A stretch of DNA of 64,000 bases from Bactrocera neohumeralis (lineage: Eukaryota; Arthropoda; Insecta; Diptera; Tephritidae): contig NC_065919.1 in the NCBI RefSeq assembly GCF_024586455.1, positions 41,640,839 through 41,704,838 on the forward strand. The letters are read 5' to 3'. The notes under the pieces are model-generated. The model ran no database searches, was not told the DNA's origin, and saw only the letters and a program-made list of their open reading frames with translations. A program made the position numbers and the translations under genes. Below, in pieces: positions 38,390 through 48,611 of the stretch. The number at the start of each line of letters is the position of its first letter. Position 1 is the first letter of the stretch.

Positions 38390-39930
38390 TTAAATATGTT
38401 TTAACAAATCGTTGGTTTTTAAGAATCTATATACAATCATCACGTTTTTTTCTGAAGGTTCACTTAGTAGTTTTATGAGATCAATGTTGCCAGAGTTGTG
38501 GGCTGTTGAGTGAAGCATCGGACAGAGTGTGAGTAAGTGTCTGATAAAAGCGGTGTCATCGCAAAGGGGGCAAATGGATGGGCTTTTACCCGATAGTAAG
38601 TGGGCGTGTGTTATGATAGTGTGTCCAATCCTTAATCGAGTATATGTCTTCATTGCGCTAGTTGGAACTGTTCACGAGTAGATTATACGATTTCTGGCTG
38701 GGTTTATGACCGCGTAGTGACGTTTAAATGTTTTCCATTCGCTTGCGTCTTTTTTATGCTTTTTGTGCTTAATAAGGTTAGAAATGTTTTGCTTGGATGA
38801 GACGTAGTATGTTAAGGCAGGAGTTCTGGCTACATTTTTCGCAGCGAGGTCTGCAAAGTGGTTGCCTGTAATACCAGCATGGCCAGGGATCCACATTACT
38901 TGGATTTTCTGAGGGGCACCAATGACCGCGTCCCTGATAACTTCTATTATGGGATTGCGATTGGAAGGAGACGTTAATGCAGACATACATACACGATTTG
39001 CTGTCTGTACAGATGAGGAACTTTCCTTTAGTCCTTTTTGCGTGATTAACTGCATGAAGAATAGCAGCTCCTTCAGCGGTAAATACAGAGCTCGTTGAGG
39101 GGAGAAGCCAATTGCAAATAATTTCTCCTGTGGCAGTGACAACTGCTAACGAAGTGGAATCGATGGACTTGGAGCCATCCGTAAACAATAACTTCCAGCC
39201 ATTATTTGTGTAATTAGATTCCAGTTCAGCAAAGGTTTGTTGAAAGACTTCGTTTGGTGTGTTTTGCTTGGACAAAAACATAAGCTTGATCTGTAGTATT
39301 TTATCATTGATCAGACAGGGAGGATGTCGAGTGGTGAATTTGCATGTTGCGTTACGTAAAATATTATTTTCTGCAGCGAAACTTAAGCATCTCAAAATAG
39401 CCGATTGTATTCTTGGAGTTTTTCTTCTTTTCGTGGCATGCGTGATAGTTGTATTTAGTAATGGGTTGGTGTTCTCGGCCGTTTTCGCAAGAATTTGAAG
39501 CGAAGAATCTATAATTTTATTTTGAATAGCTGGTAAACCAGATTCAGCCATTATCGTTTTTATTGGCGAGGTTGGAAAGGCCCGGAGACTTCGCCGTATT
39601 GCGCAATGGTAAGGTGCATTTAAAAGGTTGATACTGCTTTTGGAGCAATTGCCATAGATGGGGAGCCCATAATCTATTTTTGAAGTTAGCAAAGCTCTGA
39701 CAACATTGACTAGTGTGTTCGGATGAATAAATGAATGCTAAGACGAGAGATATTTAACAATATTTAATCGTGTCATTAACGAGTTTCGGACATATTTACA
39801 GTGAGCATTAAAGTTATAATTAGAGTCAAAAATTAATCCTAGTATTTTCAGCTGTGTTTTACATTCGATGTTAGTTTGGTTGTGGGTAAGTGAAATACCG
39901 TTGCAATTTTGCTTCCTACATACATACATG
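38390..39930 (-). pseudogene. LINE ORF2, connection and RNase H region
   Basis: Minus strand from 39929: ECKTQLKILGLIFDSNYNFN, VRNSLMTRLNIVKYLSS; from 39692: SKIDYGLPIYGNCSKSSINL, FPTSPIKTIMAESGLPAI; then RNase H with KLLFTDGSKSIDSTSL (Asp), TAEGAAILHAVNHA (Glu) and FLICTDSKSC (Asp). A TATG insertion near 38988 shifts the frame to SPSNRNPIIEVIRDAV and WIPGHAGITGNHFADLAAKN (His and Asp). A stop near 38672 follows, and the Cys-containing end RLRIGHTIITHAHLLSG, CPLCDDTAFIRHLLTLCP runs to 38390. Confidence 0.85.
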
Positions 39931-41202
39931 AAGGATATGTGTTTTGTCTAAGGAAAGTGAAGCCCCAGACTCCAGTGACCAAGTCTCAATTCTGGCGAGT
40001 ATATTAGTAAATAAGGATTGAGCTAAATTAACGTCAGAGACTTTTGTGTAGATTATGACATCGTCAGCATAGATCTGGTGCTCAACTCCTATGTAATTTT
40101 TTATCATCCTACTAATATCATCGAAAGCAATGATAAAAAGGAAGGCTGAAAGAGGTGAGCCTTGCGGCGTACCATTAGAAAGCGGGAGTGTTGAGGAAAG
40201 AAAACCATTTACGTTGACATTGAGTTTTCTGTTTGTGAGAAAGTTAGAAATAAAACGTATCATATTCTGGCCTATTTTCCATTTTCTAAGTTGTCGAATA
40301 ATAATATGGGCTCCAATTTTGTCGAAGGCTCTGTGAAAGTCCAGAGATAGTACGGACACGTGGTTTTTGCTGGACAAAGCGTTAGTAATGAAGTAGTCTA
40401 GTTGGATTAAAGCATCTAACGTGCCTTGACCTTTTTTGTAGGCGACTTGATTCGGTGATATGAACTTGTTTCGCTGAGCATACCACATCAAGCGGTTTGC
40501 CACGATCTTTTCCAAAATTTTGCCCATACATGGAAGGAGGGAAATCGGCCTATAGTTAGCAAGTTCATCGGAGGATTTGTGTGGTTTAAGTATTGGTATA
40601 ACACAGGACATTTTCCAAAATTGGGGGTAGACACCAGTATTGAAAATTTTGTTATAAAGCTTTACCAATCGGAGCTTGAGACTTTTCGGCATATGTCTGA
40701 TAATTGGATAAGAAATTTTATCTTGCCCCGGGGACTTACCCTTAACGGTAGATGCAACGAACTCGAATTCAGACAGTGAAATGCTGATTTCTATTTGTTT
40801 AGCAGAAAAAGAAAGAGGGGAGACAGAGTAGGAAGTGTCGGACAGTGTGGTGGCTTTAGAGGTTTGAAACTGTGTGCTGAATGAAATATCTGAGCTTGTT
40901 TCAGAATAGTGGTTTGCGAATAACTCGGAAATATCGGATGGATTGGTTACCAAACCTGTTGGCCCTATTATGCACTGAATGGTTAGATTTCTAGGCACTC
41001 CAGAAAGTTTTTTTAAAGCGTTCCATATTAACTTTGGACTAGACGAAGGATTTATTTTGCTTGTGAAATCCTGAAAACATTTACGCTTGGCCTGTTTCGC
41101 GGAACGACGGAAAAGAGCATTGGCTTTCCTGAAAGATATTAAGTTGACTAGTGATCGAGCGCGTTTGTGTTCATACCAAGCTGTCTGTTTTTTTGCCCGC
41201 AA
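39916..41202 (-). pseudogene. LINE ORF2, reverse transcriptase domain
   Basis: A 428-codon open frame carries the full palm: SPGQDKISYPIIRHMPKSLK, YRPISLLPCMGKILEKIVAN, FISPNQVAYKKGQGTLDALI, VLSLDFHRAFDKIGAHII (first catalytic Asp), LSNGTPQGSPLSAFLFIIAF, and IYADDVIIYTK (YADD box). It ends falsely at LDKTHILHVCM because a TATG run (CATGTATGTATGTAG at 39914-39930) shifts the frame; the next frame continues CRKQNCNGISLTHNQ. The catalytic domain itself is undamaged. Confidence 0.9.
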
Positions 41203-41421
41203 TTCAGCGATTTCTTTATTCCACCAAGGAACACACTTTGAACTTGCTGTTGGCTTTGTATAGGGAATGCTAACATTCGCTGCTGAACGGATAATTTTTG
41301 TTAACCTCGCACTTTAGGGTTGTCAGATATTGGGGTATTATTGCCATTTATCTCGCAATGTGTCTGAAACTTCTCCCAATCAGCGTAATCAGTTTTGAAT
41401 ACCTTATTTATTTTGTGGTTT

Positions 41422-42084
41422 TTAGTTGTTGAACCTATGCAATTTTAGTACAATGGGGAAGTGATCGCTTCCGTGCAGGTGATTGAGTATACTCCATTCG
41501 CACTCTGTGGCAAGTGTGTCGGTGCACATTGTAAGATCTACATGGGAAAAAGTGGAGTGAGTGGAAAAGTGTGTCGCGGATCCGTTATTCAAACATATTA
41601 AGTTAGAGGAAAGTAAAGCGTCTTCAATGCATTTGCCCCTCTTGTTGGCTATTGGAGAGCCCCATAGTGGACTCCATGCATTAAAGTCACCAGCGAAAAT
41701 TAAAGGAGTAGAAGCTTGGTTGATTAATTGCAGGATGTCTGTACTGGTAAATTGTTCGTCTGGTGCAATATAAGTGCAGATAATGGTGATTTTTTTAACT
41801 AAGATAATTTCGATCGACATAGCCAGCAAGTTGGATTGAATGGCATTAATTTTGTGTGGAATATCTCTTCTTATGAGAATCGCAATGCCTCTTTTACCTT
41901 TGCTAATATGTGGAAGATTGTGAAACATGTCAATGTACTGCTTAGGAGTAAAAGCCGACAAGTTGAAAGAGATGTGAGTTTCATTTAAGAGTATAATAGC
42001 TGGGGCATGGTCTTGTATTAATAATTGAAGCTCATTGTAATTATTAGTGTAGCCGTTTAAATTCCATTGCAATATTGGAATCAT
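41422..42084 (-). pseudogene. LINE ORF2, AP endonuclease domain
   Basis: ATG at 42084 starts MIPILQWNLNGYTNNYNELQ. It has IILLNETHI (catalytic Glu), KRGIAILIRRDIPH, TIICTYIAPDE, LIFAGDFNAWSPLWGSP (Asp/Asn), SHVDLTMCTD and LHGSDHFPIVLKL (SDH). That is a complete exonuclease-endonuclease-phosphatase fold of 220 residues that nicks target DNA. It ends at a TAA after HRFNN. Further stops at 41210-41420 separate it from the RT frame. Confidence 0.9.
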
Positions 42085-42370
42085 AAGATCTATGTAGGAA
42101 AAAAAGAAAAGGGAAGAGAGCTAGAATATCAACTCGTATGAGCAGTCAGTTGAAGCTGAGTGTCACCAATTGAGTACTAGTTCAAAAGAGAGTAAAAGCT
42201 AAGCGTATTTATTCAGAGTCAATTTCTATTTGTTCAGTATGTTCAGTAGAGTATTGATTATCGTTGGAAAGTCTATGAACAATGATTCTTACAGACTAAT
42301 GAAAAACTAGGATGCGTATTAGAATTCTAAAATAATTAAATTACAATAACATGAGTAGATAACTTAAACT

Positions 42371-43445
42371 AAACAAGTAAGGAAGGGCTAAGTTCGGGTG
42401 TCACCGAACATTTTATACTCTCGCATGGTAAAGTGATAATCGAGATTTCATTATCCGTCATTTACATATTTTTCAAATACCGTATTTGTGTAAAGTTTTA
42501 TTCCGCTATCATCATTGGTTCCTAATGTTTATACTCGTATTATACAAAGAAGGCATCAGATGGAATTCAAAATAGCTTTATATTGGAAGAAGGCGTGGTT
42601 GTGAACCGATTTCAGCCATATTTCGTACATGTCATCAGGGTGTTAAGAAAACATTATATACCGAATTTCATTGAAATCGGTCTAGTAGCTCCTGAGATAT
42701 GCTTCTTGGTCCATAAGTGGGCGGCGCCACGCCCATTTTCAATTTTAAAAAAAAGCCTGGGGGCAGCTTCCTTCTGCCACTTCTTCCGTAAAATTTAGTG
42801 TTTCTGACGTTTTTTGTTAGTCGGTTAACGCACTTTTAGTGATTTTGAACATAACCTTTGTATGGGAGGTGGGCGTGGTTATTATCCGATTTCTTCCATT
42901 TTTGAACTGTATATGGAAATACCTGAAGAAAACGACTCTGTAGAGTTTGGTTGACATAGCTATAATAGTTTCCGAGATATGTACAAAAAACTTAGTAGGG
43001 GGCGGGGCCACGCCCACTTTTCCAAAAAAATTACTTCCAAATATGTCCCTCCCTAATGCGATCCTTTGCGCCAAATTTCACTTTAATATCTTTATTTATG
43101 GCTTAGTTATGACACTTTATAGGTTTTCGGTTTCCGCCATTTTGTGGGCGTGGCAGTAGGCCGATTTTGCCCATCTTCGAACTTAACCTTCTTATGGAGC
43201 CAAGGAATACGTGTACCAAGTTTCATCACGATATCTCAATTTTTACTCAAGTTACAGCTTGCACGGACGGACGGACAGACGGACGGACAGACAGACATCC
43301 GGATTTCGACTCTACTCGTCGCCCTGATCACTTTGGTATATATAACCCTATATCTGACTCTTTTAGTTTTAGGACTTACAAACAACCGTTATGTGAACAA
43401 AACTATAATACTCTCGTTAGCAACATTGTTGCGAGAGTATAAAAA
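42371..43445 (-). repeat. R family repeat, copy R2
   Basis: Full-length reverse copy from AAACAAGTAAGGAAGGGCTA to TGCGAGAGTATAAAAA. It carries both terminal hairpins, the (ACGG)n tract near 43264-43290 and the regularly spaced GGGCGTG/CACGCCC boxes. It abuts the 5' end of the LINE. Confidence 0.85.
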
Positions 43446-43567
43446 CAGGGTTGAGGGTATTAATGAAGGATACCCTAGAGTGAGAAAAATCAAGTAGAAC
43501 TTTCTCGGAAATCGAGTTAAACTCCCGCATAGCCCTCTTGAGGGGAGCATATTCAGCAAAATTAGTA
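43446..43567 (-). other. Short unassigned coding-like fragment before gap
   Basis: The minus strand reads TNFAEYAPLKRAMREFNSIS, EKVLLDFSHSRVSFINTLNP. Possibly a retroelement fragment; I cannot name the family. Confidence 0.25.
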
Positions 43568-43667
43568 NNNNNNNNNNNNNNNNNNNNNNNNNNNNNNNNN
43601 NNNNNNNNNNNNNNNNNNNNNNNNNNNNNNNNNNNNNNNNNNNNNNNNNNNNNNNNNNNNNNNNNNN
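43568..43667. other. Assembly gap (100 N)
   Basis: Exactly 100 N. It replaces the 5' half of P lineage-1 copy 4. Confidence 0.95.
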
Positions 43668-44402
43668 TTATCATCCATCGGCACGCGAGATCAAATATAT
43701 TGTTGCAAGGCTAGTGTCCATGCATATATTGCGACGCAACTTCTCGCAAGCTGGCAGCAATTGCGAAGAAGACGACGATGTAAACCTTGACTGTAATATT
43801 GGCTAAGAAGACGACCTTAAAGAAAATTTAAAACCGTCTGAGCAACTTGCCGTGGAACAAATATGTATTCCAGATGAGTACTTTGCTGAAACCGAAAAAC
43901 CAGCCGAGAAACAGGTTAGTCGCTACTACACTGGATATGCCATATGCCAGAAGGTTTTCTGCAGACCAAAGTGCGAAAAATGTGCGTATTTAATGAGAAA
44001 GAGTGATAACTCTTTAGAAGCTTCATCGGAAGCCCTTATAAGGTCTAAAAATTATAAAAGCGCAGACGACCTAAGGCTGGTTAATCCCGATGATAGAGTC
44101 TTCGAAATAAGCCGCCTTCAAATGAGCTGCTATAAAGAACTCTTTATAGAAAATTCATGCAGAGTGTGTATAAAATCGATGATTTTAGCCCAGATTACTG
44201 CAATTACCAATCAAAAATACCAGAGTGGTATAGCGAGGCTGGAGATTGCCTCGAACATTGGCATTAATTTTTAGATTTCCTCATCACCGTTTTAATGTTT
44301 AAAAATGCGAAATGGCTGGCACACCAATAGGAAGAGTCTTACAAAAATGAAGTGAGGGCGAGCTATCATAATAAACGACAAAAATTAAAGAAACTGGTAA
44401 CT
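43668..44402 (+). pseudogene. P lineage-1 transposase, copy 4, C-terminal part
   Basis: The sequence resumes after the gap with HPSAREIKYIVARLVSMHIL, EEDDDVNLDCNIG and a TAA at 43804, then LKPSEQLAVEQICIPDEYFA, RYYTGYAICQKVFCRPKCEK, YLMRKSDNSLEASSEALIRS, DLRLVNPDDRVFEISRLQMS and CYKELFIENSCRVCIKSMIL, then a shift near 44215. The tail AKWLAHQ (with a TAG) and KLKKLVT reaches a stop at 44402. It is almost identical to copy 1 (20470-21130), closer than to copy 3. Confidence 0.85.
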
Positions 44403-44636
44403 TAGGTTTTGGATATATTCAATTTTTCTAGCAGCTTCTGTTTGATAAAAGGTAAAGGAAATATATGAAATAAAAGTACATTATTCAAATAACTAAAACG
44501 TATTTCTCTCTTCTCATTTCTCTCATTTCAGATTCTTCAAAAACTAATATTGTTCTTTTTATTTCTTTCAGGGCAGAATTAAGTTGTAAATAGTTTGTAG
44601 CAGTAGTTTTAGTTTTAGTTATTGTTAGTTAGTTTT

Positions 44637-45567
44637 CTTCTTCTTCTTAATTGGCGTAGACACCGCTTACGCGATTATAGCCGAATTAACAACAGCGCGC
44701 CAGTAGTTTCTTCTTTTCGCTACGTGGCGCCAATTGGATATTCCAAGCGAAGCCAGGTCTTTCTCCACTTGGTCCTGCCAACGAAGTGGAGGTCATCCTC
44801 TTCCTCTGCTTCCCCCGGCGGGTACTGTGTCGAATACTTTTAGAGCTGGAGTGTTTTCGTCCATCCGGACAACATGACCTAGCCAGCGTAGCCGCTGTCT
44901 TTTAATTCGCTGAACTATGTCAATGGTGTCGTATATCTCGTACAGCTCATCGTTCCATCGAATGCGGTATTCGAATTGGCTAACGCGCAAAGGACTATAA
45001 ATCTTTCCCAGAACTTTTCTCTCGAAAACTCGCAACGTCGACTCATCCGTTGTTGACATCGTCCAAGACTCTGCTCCATATAGCAGGACGGAAATTATGA
45101 GTGACTTATAGAGTTTGGGCTTTGTTTGTCGAGAGAGGACTTTGCTTCTCAATTGCCTACTCAGTCAGAAGTAACACCTGTTGGCAAGAGTTATTCTGCG
45201 TTGGATTTCTAGGCTGACATTGTTGGTGGTATTTACGCTGGTTCCAAAATACACGAAATTATCTACGACTTCAAAGTTATGACTGTCAACAGTGACGTGA
45301 GTGCCAAGTCGAGAGTGCGACGACTGTTTGTTTGATGACAGGAGATATTTCGTTTTACCCTCGTTCACTGCCAGACCCATTTTCTGTGCTTCCTTGTCCA
45401 GCCTGGAGAAAGCAGAACTAACGGCGAGGGTGTTGAGGCCGATGATATCAATATCATCGGCATACGCCAGCATCTGTACACTCTTATAGAAGATGGTACC
45501 TTCTCTATTTAGTTCTGCGGCTCGAACTATTTTCTCCAAAATCAGGTTGAAAAAGTCGCACGATAGG
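44637..45567 (-). mobile_element. RTE-type LINE, 5'-truncated, 13-bp target duplication
   Basis: GTTAGTTAGTTTT is duplicated at 44624-44636 and 45568-45580. The element ends at its 3' side in a (GAA)n run (CTTCTTCTTCTT at 44637). At 931 bp it contains only the end of the reverse transcriptase ORF. It inserted into the P 3' UTR. Confidence 0.9.
44660..45539 (-). pseudogene. RTE-type reverse transcriptase, C-terminal part
   Basis: The minus strand from 45539 reads MEKIVRAAELNREGTI, QMLAYADDIDIIGLN (catalytic YADD), GLAVNEGKTKYLLSS, HNFEVVDNFVYFGTS, RRITLANRCYF, a TGA at 45165, RSKVLSRQTKPKLYKSLIIS, LLYGAESWTMSTTDESTLRV, FERKVLGKIYSP, RIKRQRLRWLGHVVRMDENT and GGSRGRG. A TGA at 44795 replaces R, and the reading continues PPLRWQDQVEKDLASLGISN to the end. 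RLRWLGHVVRM and GRGRPPLRW are typical of RTE-like LINEs. Two in-frame stops are the only breaks. Confidence 0.8.
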
Positions 45568-46604
45568 GTTAGTTAGTTTTAGTATTTATTAATTTAGTAA
45601 GTAGTATGTACACGTGAGTCAAGCTTTGAAAAAAGCTGGTGAAAAGGACCTAATCTTTATTGATTGGGTTGTGTGAGAATTTGTGGTTGTGGGTAGACAA
45701 ATTCTGAAAATCGTGTTTTATTAAAATTATATTCTCTTATACTTATGTATATTTCTAATAAAATGAATTTTCTTTTTATTTTTCATTTCAGTTTTTTAAT
45801 GAATTGAAATAAATTTACATGTATTCTAATATCTTAATAATAATATCTTTTTTACTAATAGAAATTAAATTTATCACAACAATATATGTACATATCGTCA
45901 TAAACATTATACATATTTGGTGTGATAATTTTAATTTCTATTAGTAAGAAAAATATTTATTAGTATAGTATATCTTTACATCTTCTATTTTATCTTGTGT
46001 ATCTGCACATACTCATATAAATGTATGTATACGCATGTGCGCGTTCAGAAATTCAAATCATGATTTTATCACTTATCATTATATTACATGTGCGCGCCTT
46101 GATCTGCATGTTCATACATTCATATATACTTATATGTACATACATTTGTATACATTGTACACATGTGAATATGTCACCAACAAAACAACAATTGCCTAAA
46201 TAGCATAAGCATGGCAAGCAATATGGCAGCCGAATTGGCGAAGCCCAAGTGTAGTACATTTTACAAAAAAAAAACGTTTTTATCCACAAGCGACCTCGCT
46301 TCATTCATAGAAAAAACGCCGTAACATCTTCTCGAGCATGCCTTTGCCAACAAGCGTCTTTTCGCGACGATGGCAAAAGCTAAAAATCATAAATTGAACA
46401 ACTTTCTGATGCTTCTTCACAGAAAGAAGTGTGAAAAGTGGCAACAACGCAGTTGTCGATTTATAATACATTATTTGTCCATTAAATACATACATATTTA
46501 CGCACGATTGTTGGCAAAGCTGTTACAGCGGCAAGGAAAGCGGTGACAATCGGCGGCCATTCGTTTATTTTTTTCGGCACAGCTTGGATTTTCTATTATC
46601 ACAC

Positions 46605-46792
46605 AAGTGCTGAACACAATGAGCGCGACAGACTGCAAACGACATCTGTCAAATATTAAAATACACACGTTCTTAGGGACACAGTTATTGAGGCAGCTGC
46701 ACAACTACATAACTGTGTCCATAAGAACGTGTGTATTTTAATATTTGACAGATGTCGCTTGCAGTCTGTCGCGCTCAATGTGTTCAGCACTT
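46605..46792. repeat. 188-bp palindrome, 84-bp arms
   Basis: AAGTGCTGAACACAATGAGC through CACAGTTAT (46605-46688) is repeated inverted at 46709-46792 with only a few differences (for example GCAAACGACA versus the complement of TGTCGCTTGC). The loop is 20 nt. It is absent from the other Y copies, which suggests a foldback MITE. A target duplication was not clear. Confidence 0.9.
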
Positions 46793-47223
46793 GACTCTTT
46801 GACAAAACGCCAGTTTCGGCCATTGGTTGACCGTGACAACGGAGATGCGGAAGATGCGTGAGACACTTGTTATTATGAATGTATGTATGTACATATGTAT
46901 GTGGCTCGCATTTGCTTTCGTAAACATACAGCCAAATGTGCCAAAGAAATAAGATAAGTATGTACATATGTATATGCCTTAGAAATTCTATTGGTGCAAA
47001 TATGGAAATTATAGCGAATATGCATATTTCATGAAGGTCATCAATTTTCTTTGAATAAATTGCATATAAATATAACTTTTTTTAAATAATTTAAAAATTA
47101 AAAAATATAATTAAATTATTTTTTACCTAATTTTTCACGATTTTGTAAAAAAATTAAAATTTTTACAATTTTTCTGAAAAATATGGTTCATACAAGATCA
47201 CGCATATGTGACTCAGAGAATAC

Positions 47224-48293
47224 TTTTTATACTCTCGCAACAATGTTGCTAACGAGAGTATTATAGTTTTGTTCACATAACGGTTGTTTGTAAGTCCTAA
47301 AACTAAAAGAGTCAGATATAGGGTTATATATACCAAAGTGATCAGGGCGACGAGTAGAGTCGAAATCCGGATGTCTGTCTGTCCGTCCGTCTGTCCGTCC
47401 GTGCAAGCTGTAACTTGAGTAAAAATTGAGATATCATGATGAAACTTGGTACACGTATTCCTTGGCTCCATAAGAAGGTTAAGTTCGAAGATGAACCAAA
47501 TCGACCCACTGCCACGCCCACAAAATGGCGGAAACCGAAAACCTATAAAGTGTCATAACTAAGCCATAAATAAAGATATTAAAGTGAAATTTGGCACAAA
47601 GGATCGCATTAGGGAGGGGCATATTTGGACCCAATTGTTTTGGAAAAGTGGGCGTGGCCCCGCCCCCTACTAAGTTTTTTGTACATATCTCGGAAACTAC
47701 TATAGCTATGTCAACCAAGCTCTACAGAGCCGTTTTTTTAAGGCATTTCCATATACAGTTCAAAAATGGAAGAAATCGGATAATAACCACGCCCACCTCC
47801 CATACAAAGGTTATGTTGAAAATCACTAAAAGTGCGTTAACCGACTCATAAAAAACGTCAGAAACACTAAATTTTACGGAAGAAGTGGCAGAAGGAAGCT
47901 GCATCCAGGCTTTTTTTAAAAATTGAAAATGGGCGTGGCGCCGCCCATTTATGGACCAAGAACCATATCTCAGGAACTACTAGACCGATTTCAATGAAAT
48001 TCGGTATATAATGTTTTCTTAACACCCTGATGACATGTACGAAATATGGGTGAAATCGGTTCACAACCACGCCTTCTTCTAATATAAATATTTTTTTGAA
48101 TTCCATCTGATGCCTTCTCTGTATAATGAGTATAAACATTAGGAACCAATGATGATAGCGGAATAAAACTTTACAAAAATACGGTATTTGAAAAATATTT
48201 AAATGACGAATAATGAAATCTCGATTATCACTTTACCATGCGAGAGTATAAAATGTTCGGTGACACCCGAACTTAGCCCTTCCTTACTTGTTT
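47224..48293 (+). repeat. R family repeat, copy R3
   Basis: Full-length. It interrupts GAGAATAC-TTTTTT-ACATTCTCTG as seen uninterrupted at about 21625-21655 (minus strand), leaving TTTTT at the 5' edge and TTT at the 3' edge. This sets the element ends at ATACTCTCGC and TTACTTG and indicates insertion into a T run. Confidence 0.85.
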
Positions 48294-48611
48294 ACATTAT
48301 CTGTGTGACTTTGTATATTTTTCTTCAAAGCATTTCTCTTTACTCATTCTCGCATGAATTCAGTCGTTTTACATACATACATACATATATTTCTGCCATT
48401 GAACGTGCTCATTTCTGCTAAATAGCAGCGAGAATGGTGAATTCCGTATAACAATCTTAAGTGCCCTGGAGACGATCAAATAATTGCGTCAAACACTTTA
48501 AGTGTGTTGGTGTCGTCGGCTTTCGTCGGCTCTGTTTGATAAAAATCAAAAAATTTTGATATTTCTATTTGACGGACGATAATTTGATCGTCTCCACCAC
48601 GGTAGAGGAGG

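Larger units (their letters stand above)
38242..42370 (-). mobile_element. I-type LINE, 5'-truncated
   Basis: A minus-strand non-LTR retrotransposon ending in a (TAAA)n tail (38242-38265 on the plus strand as TTTATTTATTTA). Order: apurinic endonuclease, reverse transcriptase, RNase H, CCHC-like C-terminus. RNase H plus this order is typical of the I/LOA group; the precise clade is inference. About 4.1 kb; only a possible tail of ORF1 (TEHTEQIEIDSE near 42220) precedes ORF2, so the 5' end is lost next to repeat R2. Confidence 0.8.
44403..46000 (+). other. P copy 4 3' UTR, with LINE insertion and hairpin
   Basis: Matches copy 3's 3' UTR in order: GGGCAGAATTAAGTTGTAAA, AGCAGTAGTTTTAG, [LINE 44637-45567], CAAGCTTTGAAAAAAGCTGG, AGGACCTAATCTTTATTGAT, CACGTTTTC-like sequence, then the hairpin at about 45849-45966 (TACTAATAGAAATTAAAT ... 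ATTAGTAAGAAAAATATTTA). No other gene. Confidence 0.7.
46001..48611 (+). repeat. Repeat Y: P copy 4 3' tail, with insertions
   Basis: Longest version of Y. ACGCATGTGCGCGTTCAGAA, the segment reading MAAELAKPKCS on the opposite strand of 22168, a large palindrome (46605-46792), an AT-rich part, R copy R3 (47224-48293), CTCGCATGAATTCAGTCG, CATA repeats (48371-48391), the inverted-repeat module 48467-48596, and the terminal repeat CCACGGTAGAGGAGG ending near 48611. The distal edge joins NDUFA9 block c. Confidence 0.75.

Noticed and set aside
46053..46304. Segment reading MAAELAKPKC and its opposite-strand frames in repeat Y
   Set aside because: Frames are short, differ between copies and end at unrelated stops. 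Best explained as noncoding P 3' tail.
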